Assembly (NCBI GenBank): GCA_903873965.1
Contig: CAIQQO010000157.1
Span: 1 to 59,803 of the forward strand
Direction: 5' to 3'
Length of the DNA stretch: 59,803 nucleotides
Origin: an uncultured bacterium
GTDB taxonomy: Bacteria; Chloroflexota; Anaerolineae; J036; Brachytrichaceae
Shown here one piece after another: positions 52,892-59,803 of this stretch; position 1 is the stretch's first letter, and the number at the start of each line of letters is the position of its first letter. The notes beneath the pieces were generated by a model that saw nothing but the letters and a program-made list of their open reading frames with translations, was not told the DNA's origin and ran no database searches. The translations under genes were made by a program, and so were the position numbers.

Positions 52892-53434
52892 TCACCCGAT
52901 CATTTTTTTTAGCGCAGCCAAGTGTTGGCGGAACTCTTTTGCGTTGATGTCATATTCCCGTGATTGCTGAACAACAATTTCTGCATACTGCGCCAACTGA
53001 TCAAACCCAATCAATTCCCGCTGGATAAGAAATAGCACATCCTGCAGGTCTGTCTCAAAGCCGCGATCAATCTTGCTGATCGCAATGCTGTACGGGTCGA
53101 ACACGCAGGCGGTCAGGTTCCCATACCGGCCAATCAGGCGATGGCGCGAGCTGGCGTCATTAGGTAATGGAATGAATTAATCAATGGGAACGCCTTCCAC
53201 TTCCAGCTTCATCTCTGCAGCCAGCGATCGGATTGTCGTTGCCAGAGCATCTCCTGGCATGGGTAGGTCGCTGCCGACATAGTCAATGTCCAGCGTACGG
53301 CGTGGACTGCCTAGCAGGCACAGAGCGCCTCCGCCGATTAGGTAAAGTGTGGTTGGCTGTTGAACGCGCTCTCCCAGGCGACGTAAGAACTCTTCGATGT
53401 CGGCAGAAGTCAAACCGCCTGTGGGTGCGTCCAT
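52892..53434 (-). pseudogene. Nucleotidyltransferase-like (DUF6036-type) gene broken by one stop codon
   Basis: One frame of 181 codons with a single internal stop at 53179-53177 (TAA). Before it, residues 1-85 include TLYLIGGGALCLLGSPRRTLDIDYVG, a nucleotidyltransferase G-S...D-x-D motif as in DUF6036 proteins; after it, reading continues in frame FIPLPNDASSRHRLIGRYGN and VFDPYSIAISKIDRGFE to the end at 52892. A GAA-to-TAA change would explain it. Members of this family act as antitoxins or adenylating enzymes beside partner proteins. A stop in the middle means it is probably inactive unless read through. Confidence 0.8.
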
Positions 53435-53943
53435 AATACTTCGTGCTCCAATCGCTTGATCAATCGTTGAGCGGCATACTCGTAAGTGCCAGCCCAGTTG
53501 ATATTCAACCCGGTAAGCAGTGCATGTTGTTCCCCAAGCCGTTGCAGGTCCTCACGTGGTTCACTGACAAGTGAAACACCAAGGTCTGACCCAAAGAGAT
53601 TGGGGAGAAGCAGTTGAACGCCGAGGAGATGTTCTAACGAATGACGAAAATACCGCTGAAGCAACACTCCCGCCGTGTAATAGAGCTTCAGCAACTGCCG
53701 CGTCTCACCTGTCACCTGTTCTATGGCGGCCGGCAATGCCATGGCGAAATCGGGATGGCGCAATAGAAGCGGGATAATGGCCAGCCGAATGCGTGCGTCC
53801 GGTTGAGCTGCCAGCTGTGCAAAGAGATCCTCCGGAGCCAGGCTGCGCGCTGACCGGCTGGATTCACCTCCAGTCAGGAAGTGAACGTCCAGTGCATCGA
53901 GCGCGCCAACAAGCTCGTTAGCAGTTAACTGGGGAGCGACCAT
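53410..53943 (-). CDS. Protein of unknown function paired with the nucleotidyltransferase gene
   Basis: Protein of 177 residues (alternative TTG start at 53958 gives 182). Helical throughout with Leu/Ala-rich stretches (RLAIIPLLLRHPDFAMALPAA about 55-75) and no known motif. It overlaps the start of the nucleotidyltransferase-like gene by 25 bases and probably precedes it in a two-gene operon, as antitoxin-like partners often do. Likely its cognate partner, whether toxin or regulator. If the downstream gene is dead, this one may be a relic as well. Confidence 0.6.
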   Translation of the reverse strand: MVAPQLTANELVGALDALDVHFLTGGESSRSARSLAPEDLFAQLAAQPDARIRLAIIPLLLRHPDFAMALPAAIEQVTGETRQLLKLYYTAGVLLQRYFRHSLEHLLGVQLLLPNLFGSDLGVSLVSEPREDLQRLGEQHALLTGLNINWAGTYEYAAQRLIKRLEHEVLWTHPQAV

Positions 53944-53996
53944 GTGTATATTATCCAACAGCCGAGAACAGCAGTCATGTTGGGTTGCTCAAATGC

Positions 53997-54812
53997 TTAC
54001 TGCTTGCCCAACATCCTCTCGACCTGGCTGTCCCACGTCCCAGCCACGGTGACGCCATACTCTCGCAGCCCGCCGCTGGCCTGCGAGCCGGTCAGATATG
54101 GGCGCGTGTCGCGGTCAGCGTGTATCAATTCGCTTTGCGCGTAGTCGGCGCGCAGGAAATGCATTGCCATGCCGGCGCGTTCGTGATCGGTGTTGTTCGC
54201 GCGCGTGCAATGCGGAACGCCATAGGCAAAGAACAACGCGCCGCCAGCAGGCAACTCGATCGGAATCGCGCGAGACTCATCCGGGTAGCAGCGAATGTGG
54301 TGATCGCTGTAGGGATCGCGGCTGTGTTCCAGCACCTCGTGCGCGCTGTCGGGGATGACATTCATCGTCCCATTCGCAATCGTCGCTGCATGCACTGCCG
54401 TCCACAAAGCGACGCCCTTCATCGGGTCGCTGATCTTGAAGTACGCGTTGTCCTGATGCCAGTTCGTACCCGCGCCATGTTGACCGGGCTTTAGAAACAC
54501 CTGGTCGAGATGCAGGATAAACGGATCGCCGATCAACCTGCCGATCGAGTCGATGACCTTTGGCGCAAATGGCATAGAGCGGTAGAAATCGCTCTTGTTG
54601 TACATCGGGCACAGTTGTAGGTTGACGATGGTCTTCGAGTGCGTCTTGCCGTCGCCATCAGTGGCGATGTTGCGCAACAACCCATCCTCTTTCAACCGCT
54701 CCAGTTCGGCCTGCATCGCGCCTACTTCGCGCGCATCCCAGAAGTCCGGCACAGCCACATAGCCATGCGACGCAAAATGATGCACTTGTTCCGGCGAAAG
54801 ACTTGTAAACAT
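53997..54812 (-). CDS. Phytanoyl-CoA dioxygenase family protein
   Basis: Full-length protein of 271 residues: an N-terminal QVHHFASHGYVAVPDFW, the Fe(II) HxD motif in TNWHQDNAYFKISDPM (about residue 138), the distal His in FFAYGVPHCTRANNTDHERA (about 210) and Arg nearby. 2-Oxoglutarate-dependent hydroxylation of a small substrate is inferred from the family; the specific substrate is unknown. Strong ribosome binding site GGAGG precedes the ATG. A second, truncated copy lies 1.7 kb downstream on the same strand, with an Imm33-like gene and a toxin-antitoxin-like pair in between. Confidence 0.9.
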   Translation of the reverse strand: MFTSLSPEQVHHFASHGYVAVPDFWDAREVGAMQAELERLKEDGLLRNIATDGDGKTHSKTIVNLQLCPMYNKSDFYRSMPFAPKVIDSIGRLIGDPFILHLDQVFLKPGQHGAGTNWHQDNAYFKISDPMKGVALWTAVHAATIANGTMNVIPDSAHEVLEHSRDPYSDHHIRCYPDESRAIPIELPAGGALFFAYGVPHCTRANNTDHERAGMAMHFLRADYAQSELIHADRDTRPYLTGSQASGGLREYGVTVAGTWDSQVERMLGKQ

Positions 54813-55067
54813 CCCTTACCTCCACCTGTGATAACGCTACTTCCCCACCAAGCCTTTTTGCTCCGGTACAAGAGGAACCTATGGTATTTTACCAATGGTT
54901 ATGAAAATGGGCGCCGTGCGCCGCTTTGCCGTCGTAGCGTGTCCTCATCGCGATTCGCCATGAGGCCAATCTTTCGTAACAATACACATGAAGGCTCCCA
55001 CCACATCGGGATCAAAGTGTTTCCCGGCCTGTTCCTGGACAGGGGTGTGGCGAGGGTGGCGTTATCG

Positions 55068-57551
55068 CTATGCGTGCGCGGCATAAGGCTCTGACAACAC
55101 CTTGCGCGCTTGTTCAAAAGCCTTCACCGCTTCATTCACTTTCTGCGCGGCCCCATCGAGGCAACCTTCGCGACCCATCGCTTCCAATTCACGGCACAGC
55201 TCAGCCAGATGCAACGCACCAAAGGTAGCACTGCCTGATTTTAACGGGTGTGCCGCCCGTTCCAGCCCGTGCGCATCCGATTCTGCCACGGCTTTGTGCA
55301 TGCTGTCCAGCAGTTGAACGCTGTTCTCAAGGTAGATGTCAATCACTTCCTGCATCTCGTCACGCAAGGTGGCGCGCAACCCTTCAAGGACGGCGCGGTC
55401 AATCACCGCGTAGTGGCCAACAACCGAGGTAGCTTCTTGTGTGCCTGCCTGCGGCGGTTGCGGAACAACCATCGACGTGTGGGCTGGCATAGTTACCGGC
55501 ACGCATTGCGACAGCCGATCTACCAGTTCGTCCACGCGCACGGGTTTGGTGATGTAGTCGTCCATCCCAGCCTCGATGCATTCCTGCCGGTCGCCTTCCA
55601 TCGCATAGGCCGTCATGGCGATGATGCGCGGGCGCACGGGGTTGGACGTCGGCTGAGAGATAAAATGAGCCCGGATGCGGCGCGATGTCTCTAGTCCGTC
55701 AAGTTCGGGCATCTGCACATCCATCAGGATGACATCATATTGCTGTCGTTCGATCGCGCCAAGAACTTCCAGCCCGTTGGCCACAACATCGCAGCGATAA
55801 CCGAGGCGTTCAAGAATACGGCATGCCACTTTCTGGTTCACCTTGTTGTCTTCAGCCAGCAACAACCGCAGGGGATGGCGCGCGCCCATGGTGACATCCA
55901 TGGTGGGCGGTGCAACAACCGGAATAGACGGCGTGCGCGGCCGCATCCGAATGGCATCCGCGATGACCTTGTAAAGCTGCCCCACCTTGATCGGCTTGGT
56001 CAGTATGGCTGCGATTGGCACGCCCCGCATCTCCGGTTCGCTGCGCCCCAACGATGTCAGCATGATTAATGGTAAGTCGGGACACAACTGATGGATTTCA
56101 CACGCCAGCGTCGGGCCGTCCATCTCCGGCATGCGCACATCCAGAATGGCCACATCGAAGCGTTCGCCATTGCGAATGCATTCCAGCGCCTCTTTACCCG
56201 TGGCTACAGCGTGGCTAACCATATTCCATGGATCTCGTTGCGTCTGGCGCATCAGGATCAGGCGATTGATGGCGGTATCGTCGACGATGAGTACGCGCGC
56301 CCCCTTCAATCCCGACTCCGGTACAACATCTTCCACATGTCCCACCATTCCCGCAGCCGGCGCCACGATGGTGAAATGAAATGTGGCGCCTTTGCCGGGC
56401 CCTTCGCTCTCTACCCAGATACGCCCCCCCATCAACTGGCATAACCACGAACAAATCGCCAGCCCGAGGCCAGTTCCCCCATAACGCCGCGTTGTCGATG
56501 TATCCACTTGGCTGAAAGGCTGAAACAATCGGTTGACACGATCAGGTGGAATGCCAATGCCGGTATCGCGCACCGCAAAATGCACCTCATAATTATTTGC
56601 GCCCTGCAGTTCCGCTGTGACCGTAAGCGCAATTTCACCGGTTTCAGTGAACTTGATCGCGTTGCTCAGCAGATTGACCAGCACTTGGCGCAAGCGTGTT
56701 ACATCACCGATCAAGTATTGCGGCACGCGGTAGTCGATGAGATGCCCCAGTTCCAGTTCCTTGTGCGCCGCAGCTGATGCCAGCAAGTCGATCGATTCTT
56801 CAATGCACGTCATCAGGTTGAACGTCTGTTGTTCCAGCTCCAGTTTGCCGGCTTCGATCTTCGAGAAATCGAGAATATCGTTGATCACAGACAGGAGCGA
56901 ATCACCACTGTGACGGATAGTCTCGATAAAATCGCGTTGTTCCGGCATCAGGGGCGTATCAAGCAACAGGCTGGTCATGCCGATGACAGCGTTCAACGGT
57001 GTGCGGATTTCATGACTCATGTTGGCCAGAAAATCGCTCTTGGCGCGAGCAGCGGCTTCGGCAGCGATCAGCGCAGCATCCAGGCGTTGAGTTTTCTGCT
57101 CAAGCGCCTCTTCGATCTGCTTTCGGGCGCTGATTTCGATAAAAATACTCAAGGCCAGCTTGCCATAGTCAGTGTGCGTATAACTCACACCCACTTCGGC
57201 GGGGAATAAGTCACCATTGCGGCGCCGCACCAGCAGCTCGTAACCGCTACCCATCGGGCGGGTGCGCACCTTTTTGAAGAAATGGGTCACGATTTCAGGG
57301 TGAACCTTGAGTGTATCGGGTAACAGCAAGATGCTGATCGACTGGCCGATCAGCTCTTCGCGGGTATATCCAAACATCTGGAGCGCGCCACTATTGACCA
57401 GAACGATCAATCCGCGTTCATCAACTGCAATCACGCCAGCGGATTCAGATTCGAGCAACGCCTTGAACACGGTCGCCTGGATAGCCTCATCGTTGTCCAG
57501 CGTTGTCATAGCTGCTTGCCGCGTATATTGTTCTGATGTATCCCTGTTCAT
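55068..57551 (-). CDS. Hybrid histidine kinase, PAS-HisKA-HATPase-receiver-receiver-Hpt
   Basis: Protein of 827 residues without obvious transmembrane helices. A PAS domain (about 35-150; LVNSGALQMFGYTREELIG) precedes the HisKA domain with His in FLANMSHEIRTPLNAVIG (about 180), then HATPase with N, G1 and G2 boxes (NLLSNAIKFTETGE, RDTGIGIP, GGTGLGLAI). A first receiver (about 425-545; VLIVDDTAIN; Asp in VAILDVRMPEMDG), a second receiver (about 565-685; LAEDNKVNQ; DVQMPELDG) and an Hpt domain ending the protein (ERAAHPLKSGSATFGA) follow. This is the BarA-like phosphorelay layout; the output regulator is elsewhere. Confidence 0.94.
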   Translation of the reverse strand: MNRDTSEQYTRQAAMTTLDNDEAIQATVFKALLESESAGVIAVDERGLIVLVNSGALQMFGYTREELIGQSISILLLPDTLKVHPEIVTHFFKKVRTRPMGSGYELLVRRRNGDLFPAEVGVSYTHTDYGKLALSIFIEISARKQIEEALEQKTQRLDAALIAAEAAARAKSDFLANMSHEIRTPLNAVIGMTSLLLDTPLMPEQRDFIETIRHSGDSLLSVINDILDFSKIEAGKLELEQQTFNLMTCIEESIDLLASAAAHKELELGHLIDYRVPQYLIGDVTRLRQVLVNLLSNAIKFTETGEIALTVTAELQGANNYEVHFAVRDTGIGIPPDRVNRLFQPFSQVDTSTTRRYGGTGLGLAICSWLCQLMGGRIWVESEGPGKGATFHFTIVAPAAGMVGHVEDVVPESGLKGARVLIVDDTAINRLILMRQTQRDPWNMVSHAVATGKEALECIRNGERFDVAILDVRMPEMDGPTLACEIHQLCPDLPLIMLTSLGRSEPEMRGVPIAAILTKPIKVGQLYKVIADAIRMRPRTPSIPVVAPPTMDVTMGARHPLRLLLAEDNKVNQKVACRILERLGYRCDVVANGLEVLGAIERQQYDVILMDVQMPELDGLETSRRIRAHFISQPTSNPVRPRIIAMTAYAMEGDRQECIEAGMDDYITKPVRVDELVDRLSQCVPVTMPAHTSMVVPQPPQAGTQEATSVVGHYAVIDRAVLEGLRATLRDEMQEVIDIYLENSVQLLDSMHKAVAESDAHGLERAAHPLKSGSATFGALHLAELCRELEAMGREGCLDGAAQKVNEAVKAFEQARKVLSEPYAAHA

Positions 57552-57743
57552 TGCTATTTATAGAGAATATGGACTAAATATCTCAACCTGTTGTCATAGT
57601 AGCTTGCGGCTATGCAATCACAATGCGCGATATAGCTGATATACAAGACGCGAAAAAATAGAACGTGATCGCGCAAAACAGGGGAAAACTAAAGCGTGGG
57701 GAAAGAGTATCATACGGCCATTATTCGGCGACGGAGGATTAAC

Positions 57744-59285
57744 ATGGCCGGTGAACTCTTACCAGGAATGACTGTATTTAATGTGCGCGATTTCGGTGCA
57801 AGCGGTAAAAAAGAAGACAACGCGCGGGCGGCGATTCAACAGGCAATTGATACGTGCGGAGCGGCCGGCGGTGGCGTGGTGTATTTTCCGCCTGGCGATT
57901 ACACATCCACGACAGTCCACCTGCGCAGCCACGTGCGCATTCATATCGAGGCTGGCGCAACAGTATATTCCAGCAAAGACCGCGACAGCTACAGCAAGTA
58001 CGCCTTATTTTTTGCGGAGGATGTCAATAACATCACACTTGAGGGTCGCGGCACAGTGCACGGGCAAGCCGAGTATGAATGGCGCCTGATGGACATGCAG
58101 GACTGGTACATCTATCCCAACCAGTTGCTGGCTGAAAAAGCCGGTGTCCCGCTCACGCGCTCATTCCCAACCAAGGACACCTATGGCAATCTCGTCTTGT
58201 TCATCCATTGTCAGGACGTGCAGATCACCGGGTTATCGTTCATCGACTCGCCGACGTGGACGATGCACATCTTCGGCTGCGACCGCGTGGTCATTGACGG
58301 GGTGTATGTCAGCACCAGCCTGAAATCCGGCGTATGGGCTGACGGCATCGATCCCGACGGCTGCAAGGATGTGCGCATCTCTAACTGCACCATCGAGACT
58401 GGCGACGATGCACTCGTTTTTTATTCTGGCCACTCCTATGGACCGGCGCGCCCCTGCGAAAACATCACCGTCACTAACTGCCGGCTGACTTCAGCCTCCA
58501 GCGCATTAAAGTTCTGCGACGGCAACGAAAAGGCGATTCGCAACGTGACTATCGACAACTGTGTTATCAGCGGCTCCAACCGGGGCATCGCATTGATGGT
58601 CTTTGACGGCGGTCTTCTTGAAAACGTCATCATCACGAACGTGACCATCGAATGCAAGCCGTTCGACTGGTTCTGGTGGGGTGATGGCGATCCGATCCAT
58701 ATCAATTGCATCCAGCGCGGCGAGATTGATCCCAACACCGCGAAGTTGCCACAACCACCCGTTGGCATCATCCGCAACGTGCTGTTGCGCAACGTGATCG
58801 CACGTGGCACCGGCCCTAACCGCATCCACGGGCATGTCGATTCGCCGCTGCAGAATATCACCCTCGACATGGTGCGACTTGAGATGACACACGATCCCAA
58901 CACCTATGCCCGGAAGTGCGTCAACGCCATCACGGTCGACAATGCGCAGAATATCCGCATGAAGGACGTTGAGATTGTGTGGGATACACCCTATTCCGAC
59001 CAGTGGCGCAGCGCGCTGGTGGTTGAAAATGTGCGTGGCTTGACGCTCGATGGCGTTTCGGCTCGACAGGCGCCGGGCAGCCCGGGGGCATCAGCTATTG
59101 TGTTGAACGGCGTGGATGGGGCATTGGTGGCTCATTGCCGCGCGCAGGAAGACACTGGCAATTTCCTGCAGGTAGAAGGTGCCGGCACGCGTGATATTGT
59201 TTTCCGCGCCAACGACACGCGCGAGGCGCATGTACCGGTGCAGGTTTCGGGCGAAGTAGGACATAGCGCCATGCGCGAGTGGTAA
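57744..59285 (+). CDS. Glycoside hydrolase family 28 (polygalacturonase-like) protein
   Basis: Protein of 513 residues with a right-handed parallel beta-helix. The start FNVRDFGASGKKEDNARAAI with GGGVVYFPPGDY is the pectate-lyase-3/GH28 N terminus; the catalytic region is ADGIDPDGCKDVRISNCTI and ETGDDALVFYSG, with the acidic residues of GH28 (Asp in DPD and DD) about residues 215-240. It would hydrolyse galacturonan or related pectic chains. No obvious signal peptide follows the ATG at 57744, so the enzyme may act on imported oligosaccharides. GGAGG precedes this ATG, and an earlier start is rejected. Confidence 0.88.
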   Translation: MAGELLPGMTVFNVRDFGASGKKEDNARAAIQQAIDTCGAAGGGVVYFPPGDYTSTTVHLRSHVRIHIEAGATVYSSKDRDSYSKYALFFAEDVNNITLEGRGTVHGQAEYEWRLMDMQDWYIYPNQLLAEKAGVPLTRSFPTKDTYGNLVLFIHCQDVQITGLSFIDSPTWTMHIFGCDRVVIDGVYVSTSLKSGVWADGIDPDGCKDVRISNCTIETGDDALVFYSGHSYGPARPCENITVTNCRLTSASSALKFCDGNEKAIRNVTIDNCVISGSNRGIALMVFDGGLLENVIITNVTIECKPFDWFWWGDGDPIHINCIQRGEIDPNTAKLPQPPVGIIRNVLLRNVIARGTGPNRIHGHVDSPLQNITLDMVRLEMTHDPNTYARKCVNAITVDNAQNIRMKDVEIVWDTPYSDQWRSALVVENVRGLTLDGVSARQAPGSPGASAIVLNGVDGALVAHCRAQEDTGNFLQVEGAGTRDIVFRANDTREAHVPVQVSGEVGHSAMREW

Positions 59286-59288
59286 ACC

Positions 59289-59803
59289 ATGACTGTAAGT
59301 GTTGATATACAAGGCAAAGTAGCCATCGTCACGGGCGCAGCATCTGGCATGGGGCGCGCCGCAGCGTTGCGCTTTGCGGCATCTGGTGCCAGTGTCGTGA
59401 TCGCCGATATCAACGACAGCGGCGGCGCTGAAACGGAGCGCCTCATTCGTGAAGCGCACCCCGGCGCTGCCGTCGTGTATGTGCATGCCGATGTGTCAGT
59501 CGCGGTTGATGTAGAAACGATGGTTGATACGGCCGTGCAGACCTACGGCAGACTGGATTACGCGTTTAATAACGCCGGCGTCTCCACCCGCGCGCCGCTG
59601 CACGAACTGAGCGAAGAGGCGTGGGATCGCGTGATGGACGTCGATCTGAAAGGTGTGTGGCTGTGCATGAAATATGAGATCGCCCATATGCTTGCGCAGG
59701 ACTGTGGGCTGAGCGCACCCCAATTCGCCATTGTCAACACATCGTCGGTACTCGGGCAGGTCGGCGGCGATTGGGGTAACTCACCTTACATAGCAGCCAA
59801 ACA
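59289..59803 (+). CDS. Short-chain dehydrogenase/reductase, cut by the window end
   Basis: Begins four bases after the GH28 stop and runs off the window. Visible: cofactor motif TGAASGMGRA (about residue 15), NNAGVSTRAP (about 96), and catalytic Ser and Tyr-Lys in NTSSVLGQ and SPYIAAK. It belongs to the classical SDR family, about 170 residues visible of an expected 250. Likely acts with the GH28 product in sugar-acid metabolism; the short spacing suggests an operon. Confidence 0.88.
   Translation, partial: MTVSVDIQGKVAIVTGAASGMGRAAALRFAASGASVVIADINDSGGAETERLIREAHPGAAVVYVHADVSVAVDVETMVDTAVQTYGRLDYAFNNAGVSTRAPLHELSEEAWDRVMDVDLKGVWLCMKYEIAHMLAQDCGLSAPQFAIVNTSSVLGQVGGDWGNSPYIAAK

Overview
This is a gene-dense, GC-rich bacterial segment with mostly short intergenic gaps. 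Its content (bactofilin, GatC/GatA, an F420-type LLM oxidoreductase, a bacterial RIO kinase, LPG-synthase-TM and ArnT/PMT-like proteins, many NarL-family two-component systems, and dispersed hairpins such as GGGACAAGTCAG...CTGACTTGTCCC) suggests a free-living member of the Chloroflexota, perhaps Anaerolineae-like. That placement is inference from gene content. No rRNA, phage, transposase or CRISPR array was seen. One tRNA gene, tRNA-Leu(CAG), is present.

Layout. 1-2050: MacB-type ABC exporter (ATPase tail plus permease). 2077-2228: two palindromic repeats. 2252-8800: a same-strand run in which a histidine kinase and a NarL regulator enclose a flippase-like membrane protein and two glycosyltransferases. 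8916-9479: exported protein. 9998-16773: small-molecule catabolism (phytanoyl-CoA-dioxygenase-like and URO-D-like genes on minus; Gfo/Idh/MocA, glycyl radical enzyme and SDR on plus). 16860-16963: phased DnaA-box-like motifs. 17047-21593 (minus): sensor kinase, regulator, TerY-like vWA protein and PP2C phosphatase. 21661-24250 (minus): membrane proteins, RIO kinase and two tiny ORFs with strong ribosome binding sites. 24341-31041: a frameshifted gene, thioredoxin-like protein, tRNA-Leu, FtsB/DivIC, bactofilin, gatC, gatA, sugar nucleotidyltransferase and aminotransferase. 31195-36430: DUF4177, LuxR, mannose-1-phosphate guanylyltransferase and a giant all-in-one sensor kinase/regulator. 36480-41007 (minus): Zn alcohol dehydrogenase, then a Fur-family regulator with cbiM-cbiQ-cbiO Ni/Co uptake genes. 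41272-48660: URO-D-like protein, nucleotidyltransferase, two methyltransferases, DUF6265, nitroreductase and radical SAM protein. 48991-51666: enolase-superfamily dehydratase, degenerate RNase H-like nuclease and LLM oxidoreductase. 51742-54812: two dioxygenase paralogues, one truncated, around an Imm33-like gene and a toxin-antitoxin-like pair with a nonsense mutation. 55068-57551: hybrid kinase. 57744-59803: GH28 pectinase-like enzyme and a truncated SDR.

How the genes work together. Sugar and uronate catabolism recurs (GH28, mandelate-racemase-like dehydratase, SDRs, Gfo/Idh, polyol dehydrogenase, aldolase-free glycyl radical chemistry). Envelope glycan synthesis is represented by two glycosyltransferases, a flippase-like protein and two sugar nucleotidyltransferases. 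Signalling is heavy: four kinase systems, three of them NarL-type. The strongest candidates for something undescribed are the tiny peptide genes upstream of the RIO kinase (23468-23909), the dioxygenase/URO-D/glycyl-radical cluster (9998-15568), and the phased DnaA-like array (16913-16963).
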